From contig CAJBVW010000360.1 of assembly GCA_903959175.1 (NCBI GenBank), forward strand, positions 1 to 50,691: a stretch of 50,691 bases of DNA, given 5' to 3'. Positions 43,445 to 50,691 of the stretch are shown in pieces (position 1 is the stretch's first letter; each line of letters begins with the position of its first letter). The notes under the pieces are model-generated. The model was given only the letters and a program-made list of their open reading frames with translations. It was not told the DNA's origin and did not search any database. The position numbers were made by a program, and so were the translations under genes. Origin of the DNA: an uncultured Pseudomonadota bacterium. GTDB lineage: Bacteria; Myxococcota_A; UBA796; SXON01.

Positions 43445-44681
43445 GCTCCGCGACCTCCACGAGGTGGTCGAGGTCGGCCGTCGTGTGCGCGGCGCACAGG
43501 AACGCGACCTCGAAGGCGGAAGGCGGGAAGTAGATCCCCGCGTATAGCCACGCGGCGTGCATCGCGCCGAACGGAGCGCGCACGGAGGACGGGATGGCGG
43601 CGTCGGTGCGCGGCGGGGCGCCCTCGCCGAGCCACGGCCAGAGGATCGGGCCCTGACGCACCCAGGGCATGCGCTTGGGGATGGCGTCGAAGTGGCGGCC
43701 GAGGGCGTCGAGGTGCGCGTAGACCTCCCCCTTGGCGAGCACGTCGAGCGTCGCGATGCCGGCGGCGACGCACACGGGGTTCCCCGCCATGGTTCCGGCC
43801 TGGTAGACCGGGCCCTTCGGCGCGAGGAGGTCCATCTCGGCGGCGCTTCCGACGACCGCCGCGACGGGGAGCCCGCCGCCCACGATCTTGCCGAGCGTCG
43901 TGAGGTCGGCGCGCACGTCCGCGACGCGCTCGTAGCCGTGGTAGCCGAAGCGGAAGCCGGTGATGACCTCGTCGAGGATCAACAACGCGCCGTGCTTCGT
44001 GCACATCTCGCGGAGGTGCCGCAGCCACTCGGGGCGCTGGACGAGCAGCCCGTTGTTGGCCGGGAGCGGCTCGACGATGGCGGCCGCGATGTCGTGGCCC
44101 CACTGGGCGAAGGCCTCGTCCATCGCGGCCTCGTCGTCGAGGGGCACCACGACGGTGTCGGCCGCGACGGTGGGCGGGATGCCGCCGCTGTCGCCGACGC
44201 CGAGGGTCACGAGGCCGCTGCCCGCCTTGACGAGCATGCCGTCGACGTGGCCGTGGTAGCAGCCGCCGAACTTGAGGACCTTGCCGCGGCCGGTCGCGCC
44301 GCGCGCGATGCGGAGCGCGGTCATGACGGCCTCGGTGCCGGTGCAGACGAGGCGCACGCGGTCACGGCCGGGGAAGGCCGCGAGGATGCGCTCGCCGAGC
44401 TCGATCTCGCCCTGGTTCACCGTGCCGAACGCCATGCCGTCCCGCGCGGCGCGCGTGACGGCCTCGACGACGGCGGGGTGGGCGTGCCCGAGGATCAGCG
44501 GGCCCCAGGCGAGGCAGAAGTCCGTCCAACGCTCGCCCTCGACGCCGACGAGCGTAGCGCCCTCGCCGCGCGCGATGTAGCGCGGGTGGCCGCCGACCGA
44601 CTTGAAGGCGCGGACGGGGCTCGAGACGCCGCCGGGGAGCACGCCCTGGGCGCGCGCAAAGAGGGTTTCGTGCTTATCCAT
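43428..44681 (-). CDS. hemL: Glutamate-1-semialdehyde 2,1-aminomutase
   Basis: A 417-residue PLP aminotransferase-fold enzyme. It has LPGGVSSPVRAFKSVGG at the N-terminus, FGGCYHGHVDGML near 140, the Asp in LILDEVITGFR, the PLP-binding Lys in TTLGKIVGGGLPV near 262 and the GPVYQAGTMAGNPV gating segment. It converts glutamate-1-semialdehyde to 5-aminolevulinate, the step after HemA in the C5 pathway. Its ATG overlaps hemC by 8 bp and its stop overlaps the histidine kinase by 17 bp. Length and motifs are normal. Confidence 0.95.
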   Translation of the reverse strand: MDKHETLFARAQGVLPGGVSSPVRAFKSVGGHPRYIARGEGATLVGVEGERWTDFCLAWGPLILGHAHPAVVEAVTRAARDGMAFGTVNQGEIELGERILAAFPGRDRVRLVCTGTEAVMTALRIARGATGRGKVLKFGGCYHGHVDGMLVKAGSGLVTLGVGDSGGIPPTVAADTVVVPLDDEAAMDEAFAQWGHDIAAAIVEPLPANNGLLVQRPEWLRHLREMCTKHGALLILDEVITGFRFGYHGYERVADVRADLTTLGKIVGGGLPVAAVVGSAAEMDLLAPKGPVYQAGTMAGNPVCVAAGIATLDVLAKGEVYAHLDALGRHFDAIPKRMPWVRQGPILWPWLGEGAPPRTDAAIPSSVRAPFGAMHAAWLYAGIYFPPSAFEVAFLCAAHTTADLDHLVEVAERAHVV

Positions 44682-45582
44682 TCCAGGTCTCCCAGATGGG
44701 CCCCGCCCACCCCTCGCCGGGCTCACCCGCGAGGAGCGCGCGCAGCGCCTCGTCTCCGTCCGCCAAGGCCACGCCCCGCCGGATGCGGAACGCGCCGTCC
44801 TTCATGAGGCCGATCGCCCAGCCGCCGTCCCACACCGCCGCGCCGAAGGGCACGGAGCAGCCGCCGCCGAGCGCGCCGAGCCAGCCGCGCTCCCGCTCGA
44901 CGGCCGCGGCGGTGGCGGGGTCGTTCAGGGGGGCCAACCGAGCGCGCGTCACGATGTCGTCCGCGCGGCACTGGATGGCGAGAGCGCCCTGCCCGGCCGC
45001 GTTGGGCCACTGGGCGGGGAGGAGACGCGCGACGCGGAGCCCTTCGAGCGAGAGGCCGAGGCGGTGCACGCCGGCCTCGGCGAGCACGATGGCGTCGTAC
45101 AGGCCGTCCCGGAGGCGCGCGACGCGCGTGGGGACGTTGCCGCGGAGGAAGGCGGGATCGCAGTCGGGGCGCAGCGTGCGGAGCAGCCACTGACGACGTT
45201 CGGACGCGGCCCCGACCTTGGCGCCGGCGCGGAGCGGCAGCATCGGGGCGGAGGCGTCCCACGCCTCTTCGCGGACGAGCAGGAGGTCCGCCAGGGATTC
45301 ACGCGGGGGGATCGCGGCGAGCACGAGCCCGTCGGGCTGCTGGAGGGGGAGGTCCTTGAGCGAGTGGACCGCGAGGTCGAGCGTGCCCGCGCGCAGGCCG
45401 CTCTCCAGCGCCTCGGTGAAGAAGCCCTTGGAGAGCGCGCCGCCCTGGAGCGGAACATCGACGAGGCGGTCGCCCTCCGTCGTGACGCCGACCAGCTCGA
45501 CATCGGGGCCGATGGCGCGCGCCATCATGCCGCTCTGCGTGAGCGCGAGCTCGCTTTTCCGTGTGCCGAGCCGTAGGCTCAT
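44674..45582 (-). CDS. hemC: Hydroxymethylbilane synthase (porphobilinogen deaminase)
   Basis: A 302-residue enzyme. It opens LRLGTRKSELALTQSG, followed by FTEALESGLRAGTLDLAVHSLKD cut at about residue 80, RGNVPTRVARL near 146 and NAAGQGALAIQCR. The dipyrromethane cofactor would attach to the Cys of GGGCSVPFGA near 244. It polymerises four porphobilinogens. HemB, which makes porphobilinogen, and HemD, which closes the ring, are not in this window. The start overlaps the hemA stop as ATGA. The protein is slightly short after the cofactor domain, which is common. Confidence 0.95.
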   Translation of the reverse strand: MSLRLGTRKSELALTQSGMMARAIGPDVELVGVTTEGDRLVDVPLQGGALSKGFFTEALESGLRAGTLDLAVHSLKDLPLQQPDGLVLAAIPPRESLADLLLVREEAWDASAPMLPLRAGAKVGAASERRQWLLRTLRPDCDPAFLRGNVPTRVARLRDGLYDAIVLAEAGVHRLGLSLEGLRVARLLPAQWPNAAGQGALAIQCRADDIVTRARLAPLNDPATAAAVERERGWLGALGGGCSVPFGAAVWDGGWAIGLMKDGAFRIRRGVALADGDEALRALLAGEPGEGWAGPIWETWNG

Positions 45583-46700
45583 CCGTTCTCCTCGGGGACC
45601 GCGAGCTCGTGCTTGATCCACGTCAACATGCGGTGGCTGTAGTGGCGGACGGCCCCGCGGGCCGCGTGGCGGACCTTGCGCTGCTGGTCCTCCGAGAGGG
45701 CGCCGAGCGCCTCCGCGAAGAAAACGTCGAGCTCGTGGTCGAGGAACTGGTCGCGCAGGCTGGAGGCGCCGGCGAGGCTGCGCTGCCAGTGGATCGTGCG
45801 CACGCGCGCGAGCAGGCCGCCGATCTCGCGCTCCACGGCGTCCTCGGCGGCGCGGAGGCGGTCCTCCGGGAGGCGGAGGGGATCCCCGGCGAGGAGCGCG
45901 TCGAGGCCGAGCACATTGGGCCCGGCGACGACCTGGGCGGGCTGGCCGAGGTCGATGACGGTGGCCAGCTCGGGCCCCGGCTGGAACCAGCGCCACGGCG
46001 CGGCGGTGCAGACGACGGCGGCGACGTGGCCGCCCTCCCCCACGGTGTCGAGCGGGCGCGTGTCGGCGCGGGGGGTGCGGTTGTAGACCACGGGGGGGGC
46101 GGCGCCGGCGCGGCGGAGCGAGGCGGCGACGCGCGCGCCGATGGCCCCCGCCCCGAGGATCGCGACGGGCACGGAGAGATCGACGCCGCGCTCGAGCAGC
46201 GCCGCGACGGCGAGCTGGCCGAGGCCGCGGTTGGGGCGGACGAAGCCGGCGTCGCGGCCCTCGGCGAGGAGGCGCGCCGCGGACTGGTGGAGGAGGTTGA
46301 GCGCGACGGCGCTGTGGCCGTCGGCGCGCGCGCCGTCGAACGCGGCGAGGAACTGGCCGCCGATGTCGGACTCGCCCTGGACGTAGGAGTCGAGGCCGAC
46401 GGCGACGCGCAGGGCGTGGCGGGCGGCGGCGGTGCCCTCGTGGATGACGGGGAGGGCCTCGCCGCCGATGCGCGCGGCGATGCTGGACTGGAGCAGCGCG
46501 CCGACCCAGGGGGCCTGCGGGGTGGCGGCGAGCCACATCGAGCGCGCGCAGGTGTGGAGCTCGACGAGGCCCTCGACGCCGTGGGCCCGAAGCCCCTCGT
46601 AGAGCGAGGCGCCGACGGGCTCGCTGGCCCGACCGCGCGCGGCGCTGGAGGCCTCGCGCCAGGTCAGGGAGACGGCGACGAGCGGCGTGTCACTGGACAT
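45579..46700 (-). CDS. hemA: Glutamyl-tRNA reductase, divergent
   Basis: A 373-residue HemA homologue. The catalytic-Cys motif is LHTCARS near residue 50 (usual STCNR), and the family motif LDSLVLGEPQILGQ reads LDSYVQGESDIGGQ near 104. The NADPH-binding loop is AILGAGAIGARVA near 172. It would reduce glutamyl-tRNA to glutamate-1-semialdehyde, the first committed step of haem synthesis and a usual control point. It is shorter than the 415-420 residue norm. Operon position beside hemC and hemL supports the assignment, and the Cys, the Arg of TCxR and the NADPH loop are kept. It overlaps hemY by 11 bp and hemC by 4. Confidence 0.87.
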   Translation of the reverse strand: MSSDTPLVAVSLTWREASSAARGRASEPVGASLYEGLRAHGVEGLVELHTCARSMWLAATPQAPWVGALLQSSIAARIGGEALPVIHEGTAAARHALRVAVGLDSYVQGESDIGGQFLAAFDGARADGHSAVALNLLHQSAARLLAEGRDAGFVRPNRGLGQLAVAALLERGVDLSVPVAILGAGAIGARVAASLRRAGAAPPVVYNRTPRADTRPLDTVGEGGHVAAVVCTAAPWRWFQPGPELATVIDLGQPAQVVAGPNVLGLDALLAGDPLRLPEDRLRAAEDAVEREIGGLLARVRTIHWQRSLAGASSLRDQFLDHELDVFFAEALGALSEDQQRKVRHAARGAVRHYSHRMLTWIKHELAVPEENG

Positions 46701-48111
46701 CGGACACCACGGGATCCTGGGGGGCGTTGCGGGGGGCCTTCCCCCCGCCCCAAGAGGCGTCCGAGCCGACCGATGTAGCGGCGTCCCGCCCCGAGCGGAT
46801 GGCGTCGTCCATCGCGCCCGCGCCGCACCATGCGCCGGCCACGAAGATGCCACCGGGCAGGCCTGCGTGGATGCGCGCGAGGCGATCGGCGTGGCCGAGG
46901 AGCGGCGGGGCGACGGCGGTGGTGTGGCGGACGAGGTGGAGGCCCGCCACGGTGACCGGGCGGCCGGTGAGGGCGAGATGTTCGGCCTCGATCCTACGCT
47001 GGGCCTCGGCGGGGTCGATCGCTACGTCCTCCGCGTGGCGGGCGCCGCCGATCATCGTCGCGAAGGAGCGATGGCCGGCGGGGGCGCGCTCGGGGAACAG
47101 GTCGGAGACGAAGATCGTACCGAGCACAGGCCGATGCTCCGCGTGGGGGGTCAGGTAGCCGAAGCCACGCGGATACGCCGCGTTTGCCGCGTGCCAATGC
47201 GCGACCGCGAGGGGAGCGTAACGCACCTCCCGAAGCCCGGCCGCCGCGTCGGGGGCGAGGGCCGCGAGCAGGTCGGCGGAGACGGGGGCCTCGGCCGCGA
47301 CGACGATGCGCGCGACGCGATCGGCGCCGCGGGCGTGGTGGAGGGTGTAGGCGCCGGGGGTGCCGGTGATGCGCGTGACGGCCTCGGGGACGAAGCAGCC
47401 CTCTCCGAGGAAGCCTCGGGCGGCGGCCGCGATCTCGCCCATGCCACCCGGGAGGCCCCAGGTGCCGGCGGTGCGCGCCGCACCGGCCTCGCGCAGCACC
47501 GTCGTCATGCGTCGCAGCTCGCGCATCGCGCGGAACACGGTGCCCTCGCTGCGGACGAGGTCGGTGACGGTGGGGAACGCCACGTCCATGTCGATGGTGG
47601 CGGGGTCGCTCGCCCAGATGCCGGTCATCATCGCGTCGAGCGGGCCGGCGGCGAAGGCCTCGCCGAAGCGGCGGGCGACCCAGGCGCGGACGCTCTCGCC
47701 GGGCACGTCGGTGACGCGACGGAAGAGGCCGCGGAGCAGGCCGAGGGCCTCGCCGAGGCGGATGGCCCCACCGAAGGGCGCGCTCCGGAGCTTGCCCCCG
47801 CGGACGAGGAAGCGGGTGCCGGCGGCGGCGCCGAGGCGCACGGGGCGGTCGCCGATGCCGAGCACGTCGGCGAGCTCGAAGAGGGCGTAGGCGCGGCTGG
47901 TGAAGGAGTGCGGCCCCCACTCGATGCGCCACCCGGGCGTGGGCTCGAGCGTGACGGCCTTGCCGCCGGCGGGCGCGGGGTCGTAGATCCGCACGTCGAA
48001 CCCGGCACGACGCAGGTAGACCGCCGCGGAGAGCCCGGCGAGCCCGGCTCCGACGACGCCCACGGTGCCCGCTCGGGGCGTGGCGTCTCCGGCAGGGTGC
48101 GGGGCGCTCAT
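46690..48111 (-). CDS. hemY: Protoporphyrinogen oxidase, HemY type
   Basis: A 473-residue FAD enzyme. The dinucleotide-binding GVVGAGLAGLSAAVYLRRAG is near residue 18, GWRIEWGPHSF near 60, and the C-terminal FAD motif GGIFVAGAWCGAGAMDDAI near 430. The family is oxygen-dependent and oxidises protoporphyrinogen IX, or coproporphyrinogen III in some lineages. The order and sequence suggest the classical route, but the terminal steps are not visible. It overlaps hemN by ATGA and hemA by 11 bp. The last 20 residues after the FAD motif are low-complexity. Confidence 0.9.
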   Translation of the reverse strand: MSAPHPAGDATPRAGTVGVVGAGLAGLSAAVYLRRAGFDVRIYDPAPAGGKAVTLEPTPGWRIEWGPHSFTSRAYALFELADVLGIGDRPVRLGAAAGTRFLVRGGKLRSAPFGGAIRLGEALGLLRGLFRRVTDVPGESVRAWVARRFGEAFAAGPLDAMMTGIWASDPATIDMDVAFPTVTDLVRSEGTVFRAMRELRRMTTVLREAGAARTAGTWGLPGGMGEIAAAARGFLGEGCFVPEAVTRITGTPGAYTLHHARGADRVARIVVAAEAPVSADLLAALAPDAAAGLREVRYAPLAVAHWHAANAAYPRGFGYLTPHAEHRPVLGTIFVSDLFPERAPAGHRSFATMIGGARHAEDVAIDPAEAQRRIEAEHLALTGRPVTVAGLHLVRHTTAVAPPLLGHADRLARIHAGLPGGIFVAGAWCGAGAMDDAIRSGRDAATSVGSDASWGGGKAPRNAPQDPVVSDVQ

Positions 48112-49448
48112 GCGGTGTGCGAGTAGCGGCGCGCGCCGGCGTCCGCCTCGAGGTAACGGTCGAACACGGCGCACACGTTGCGGATGAAGTGGCGACCCAA
48201 CGGAGTGACGGTCACGGTGTCAGCGTCCAGCACGACGAAGCCGTCCGCGAGCATCGGCGCGAGGCGGGCGCGTTCGTCGGGGAATTCCCCGGGTGCGAGG
48301 ACGACCTGGAAGTTGCAGAACAGCTCCATGATCACGGAGCGCCGCCGCGTGTCGTCCGCCGAGAGCACGAAGCCGCGCTCGATGGGGAGCTCGCCGGCGG
48401 TGACGCGGGCGGTCCACGCCTCGCGGTCCTTCAGATCCTGGGCGTAGACCCCGCCGAAGCTGCCGATGGCGCTCACGCCGAGGCCGATCTGGTCGAGGCC
48501 GGCGCGCGTGGTGTAGCCCATGAAGTTGCGTTGGAGCGTTCCGCTGGCCTGGGCGGCGAGCAACGCGTCTCCCGGGAGGGCGAAGTGGTCCATCCCGATG
48601 GTCTCGTAGCCGGCGGCGCCGAGCACCTCGTTTGCGAGCACGAAGAGGCGGGAGCGGAGCGCGGCGTCGGGGATCCCGTGCTTCTCGACCAGCTTCTGCG
48701 CGGGCTTCATCCACGGGACGTGCGCGTAGAGGAAGAGCGCGATGCGCGTCGGCCGCATGGCGACGACCACGTCGAGCGTGGTGCGGAAGGACTCCGGCGT
48801 CTGGTGCGGGAGGCCGTACATCAGGTCGAAGTTGAGGTCGAAGTTGCCGCGTTCGCGGAGGGTCCGGACGGCGGAGAGCGTCAGATCGGCCGGTTGGGCG
48901 CGGTGGACGGCCTCGAGCACGGCGGCGTCGAAGTCCTGGACGCCGAAGGAGTAGCGGCCGAAGCCGATGTCCACGAGGCGGTCGAGATAGGCGGCGTCGA
49001 TCGTGCGAGGATCGACCTCGATCGAGATGTCGGCGGTCGGGGTGAAGGGCCACCGCGCGCGCAGGCCGTCGACGAGGCGGGCCATGTCGTCCGGCTCGAG
49101 GAAGGTGGGCGTGCCGCCGCCAAGCGCCAGTTGGTCGAGCTGGCGGCCGGGCTGGAGCCGGGCGGCGACGAGGTCGGCCTCGGCGAGGACGGTGTCGACG
49201 TAGCCGGCGCCGACGCTGCGGCGGGCGTGGATCTCGACGTGGCAGCCGCAGTAGTGACACAGCGACTTGCAGAACGGGATGTGGACGTAGGCCGAGAGCG
49301 GGCCGTCGTTGCGGCCGAGCGCGGCGGCGACGGCGCCCTCGGGGAGCGGGCCGAATTGGGGGGCGGTGGGGTAGCTGGTGTACCGGGGCGCGCGGGTGCG
49401 GTAGCGCGCCACCAGCTCCTCGGAGACCTCCAATACGGGGGTGCTCAT
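48108..49448 (-). CDS. hemN: Oxygen-independent coproporphyrinogen III oxidase, HemN
   Basis: A 446-residue radical-SAM enzyme. The iron-sulfur site is HIPFCKSLCHYCGC near 53, a CxxxCxxCxC typical of true HemN rather than HemW. ALGGGTPTFL near 110, EVDPRTID, FGVQDFD and MYGLPHQTPESF follow, and the C-terminal HemN domain contains SVIMELFCNF. It decarboxylates coproporphyrinogen III to protoporphyrinogen IX without oxygen. It overlaps hemE and hemY by ATGA on either side. An oxygen-dependent HemF is not seen here. Confidence 0.95.
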   Translation of the reverse strand: MSTPVLEVSEELVARYRTRAPRYTSYPTAPQFGPLPEGAVAAALGRNDGPLSAYVHIPFCKSLCHYCGCHVEIHARRSVGAGYVDTVLAEADLVAARLQPGRQLDQLALGGGTPTFLEPDDMARLVDGLRARWPFTPTADISIEVDPRTIDAAYLDRLVDIGFGRYSFGVQDFDAAVLEAVHRAQPADLTLSAVRTLRERGNFDLNFDLMYGLPHQTPESFRTTLDVVVAMRPTRIALFLYAHVPWMKPAQKLVEKHGIPDAALRSRLFVLANEVLGAAGYETIGMDHFALPGDALLAAQASGTLQRNFMGYTTRAGLDQIGLGVSAIGSFGGVYAQDLKDREAWTARVTAGELPIERGFVLSADDTRRRSVIMELFCNFQVVLAPGEFPDERARLAPMLADGFVVLDADTVTVTPLGRHFIRNVCAVFDRYLEADAGARRYSHTA

Positions 49449-50473
49449 TGGATCTTCCGGACCTCGTCCACGAGCCAGGACACGGCGTCCGGCGGGGTGG
49501 ACGGCAGGATGCCGTGGCCGAGGTTCATGATGTGGTTGCGACGGCCGCCGAGGGCCGCGCCGATGCGCGCGACCCCCTCCGCGACGGACTCGCGCCCGCC
49601 GAGGAGCCGCGTGTTGTCGAGGTTCCCCTGGGTGGGGAGGTCGGAGATGGAGGCGAGGTCGACCGTGCTGTCGACCGAGAGGCCGGTGAAGCCGAGGCCG
49701 CGTGTCAGGTCGACGAGGTGGGCGCCGGCGCGCACGTAGAGGATCGAGGGGATGCCCTCGGCGCGGAGGCGGGCGGTGATGCGGCGGAGGCCGGGAGCGG
49801 CGATCGCGGCGTAATCGGCGGCGGGGAGGAGGCCGCCCCAGGTGTCGAACACCTGCACCACGTCGGCGCCGGCGCGCGCCTGGCGGACGAGGTGCTCGGC
49901 GACGACGTCCGCGAGCTGGTCGAGCACGCGGCGCGAGCGCTCGGGGTGGGCCCACAACGCCGCACGGGCGGAGGCGAACTCCCCTCCCCCCTGGCCCTGG
50001 GTGAGGTAGCAGAAGAGGGTCCACGGGGAGCCCGCGAAGCCGAAGAGCGCGTGCGACGGGGCGGCGGCGCGCAGCTCGCGGACGGCGGCGTACACGTAGT
50101 CGAGGCGGTCGCACACGTTGTGCCAGTCCAACGCGTCGACCGCGGCGTCCGTCACCAGGGGGCGCTCGATCTTCGGCCCGTCCCGCTTCTCGAAGGAGAG
50201 GCCGGCGCCGAGGGCGTCCGGGATGACGAGGATGTCGGAGAACACGATGGTGGCGTCGAGATCGAAGCGGCGCAGCGGCTGCAACGCGACCTCGGTGCAG
50301 AGCGCGGGGGACCGCACCACGTCGAGGAAGGGCACGTCCGCGCGCACGGCCCGGTACTCGGGCAGGAAGCGGCCGGCCTGGCGCATGAGCCAGAGGGGGA
50401 GGCGATCGGGGCGGTGGCCACCGAGGACCGCGAGGACGCGGGCTCGGCCGTCGAACGTTGACATGGCCCCCAT
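49445..50473 (-). CDS. hemE: Uroporphyrinogen decarboxylase
   Basis: A 342-residue enzyme of normal length. The signature LWLMRQAGRFLPEYR near residue 28 holds the substrate-binding Arg residues, and FSDILVIPDALG near 78 the catalytic Asp. FAGSPWTLFCYL near 145 and GFTGLSVDSTVDL are also family-typical; the C-terminal GHGILPSTPPD is intact. It removes four carboxyls from uroporphyrinogen III. It is the first gene of the haem operon. Two possible starts, 50473 and 50464, lie three codons apart. A dyad at 50512-50528 is 39 bp upstream. Confidence 0.96.
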   Translation of the reverse strand: MGAMSTFDGRARVLAVLGGHRPDRLPLWLMRQAGRFLPEYRAVRADVPFLDVVRSPALCTEVALQPLRRFDLDATIVFSDILVIPDALGAGLSFEKRDGPKIERPLVTDAAVDALDWHNVCDRLDYVYAAVRELRAAAPSHALFGFAGSPWTLFCYLTQGQGGGEFASARAALWAHPERSRRVLDQLADVVAEHLVRQARAGADVVQVFDTWGGLLPAADYAAIAAPGLRRITARLRAEGIPSILYVRAGAHLVDLTRGLGFTGLSVDSTVDLASISDLPTQGNLDNTRLLGGRESVAEGVARIGAALGGRRNHIMNLGHGILPSTPPDAVSWLVDEVRKIQ

Positions 50474-50682
50474 GTAGCGACCCCGCTCCGCTGGAAGGTC
50501 AACGCTGGGTCACGAACCGGCGGTTCGTTTCCGCACGGCTGGAGCGCCGCCCGCGAGACGCCGGGGCCGCGCCTGGGAGGTAAGTGCGACGTAAGCGATT
50601 CGGAGGGTTCGCCGAGTCCCCTTCCGCGGGACGAAAGCGCGGGCAAATGGCCTTCCCGTACGGGTTCGCGTAGCCTGCTTCC
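50474..50682. other. Divergent region upstream of the haem operon
   Basis: This 209-bp region separates hemE from a gene that probably starts at 50683. It holds a perfect inverted repeat at 50512-50528. TTGACC on the minus strand (50498-50503) looks like a -35 but would put a -10 on the hemE start, so it is not convincing. No tRNA or riboswitch is seen. Confidence 0.45.
50512..50528. promoter_or_regulatory. Inverted repeat ACGAACCG-G-CGGTTCGT upstream of hemE
   Basis: An 8-bp perfect inverted repeat with one central base, 39 bp before the hemE start and about 155 bp before the divergent gene. It has the form of a dimer-binding operator and could control the haem operon. The response regulator at the end of that operon is one candidate binder. 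It is too symmetric and compact to act as a terminator, and no T-run follows. Confidence 0.5.
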
Positions 50683-50691
50683 ATGACCGAA
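50683..50691 (+). CDS. Possible start of a divergent gene, truncated by window end
   Basis: ATG ACC GAA are the last nine bases. They follow a region of non-coding character and are divergent from hemE, so a gene may begin here. Nothing else can be said. Confidence 0.25.

Noticed and set aside
50474-50510. TTGACC at 50498-50503 as the hemE -35
   Set aside because: A correctly spaced -10 would fall on the hemE start codon, leaving no leader; leaderless initiation cannot be shown here.

Overview
The window reads as chromosomal DNA from a GC-rich Gram-negative bacterium, probably Myxococcota or a close relative. The reasons are very strong G/C preference at third codon positions, frequent GTG starts, a TonB-dependent receptor, an AmpG-like permease, many outer-membrane lipoproteins, and two lipoproteins with Asp/Thr-rich linkers straight after the lipobox. 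The lineage is an inference from style, not from a marker gene. I see no tRNA, rRNA, IS element, prophage or CRISPR array.

Layout. 1-4.7 kb: the end of a secreted protein, a RIO1-type kinase, a lipoprotein, a truncated gene stub, then a tightly packed set of two lone cyclic-nucleotide-binding proteins, an EEP-fold lipoprotein and a VanZ-like protein. 4.7-14.5 kb: a divergent malate synthase homologue, a sulfotransferase, a UvrA-family gene broken by one base, an unknown protein, an AmpG-like permease, a DUF5522 mini-protein, a CGFS glutaredoxin and a PrsW-type protease. 14.8-27.2 kb is envelope-related: a beta-helix lipoprotein with a TonB-dependent receptor, a large S41/PDZ protease divergent from a zinc-ribbon class A penicillin-binding protein, a Cys-rich lipoprotein, HU with a clear terminator, and a small outer-membrane protein. 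27.2-34.8 kb is nucleotide metabolism: a lipoprotein coupled to upp, then hpt, ridA, rnd, cdd/punA, a lone CoaB-like domain and cysC. 34.8-38.6 kb: a GMC oxidoreductase with its Tat-signal small subunit, divergent from an ILVBL-like thiamine-diphosphate enzyme across an operator-like inverted repeat. 38.7-41.2 kb: a Bax-inhibitor-1 protein, a MoxR ATPase and a VWA protein. 41.2-50.5 kb: a minus-strand haem operon hemE-hemN-hemY-hemA-hemC-hemL that runs into a histidine kinase, a response regulator and a small membrane protein.

Working together. Most units are translationally coupled by ATGA, GTGA or longer overlaps. The haem operon covers glutamyl-tRNA to 5-aminolevulinate (hemA, hemL) and several later steps (hemC, hemE, hemN, hemY); hemB, hemD and hemH are not in the window. 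CysC makes PAPS, the donor the sulfotransferase would need.

Most notable: an A9 run at the end of moxR where a -1 shift would fuse MoxR to the VWA protein; the single-base frameshift in uvrA; a 17-bp tandem duplication over the DUF5522 start; a malate synthase homologue lacking the usual active-site Arg; and a two-component system inside a haem operon. The two frameshift observations depend on the homopolymer lengths being correct.
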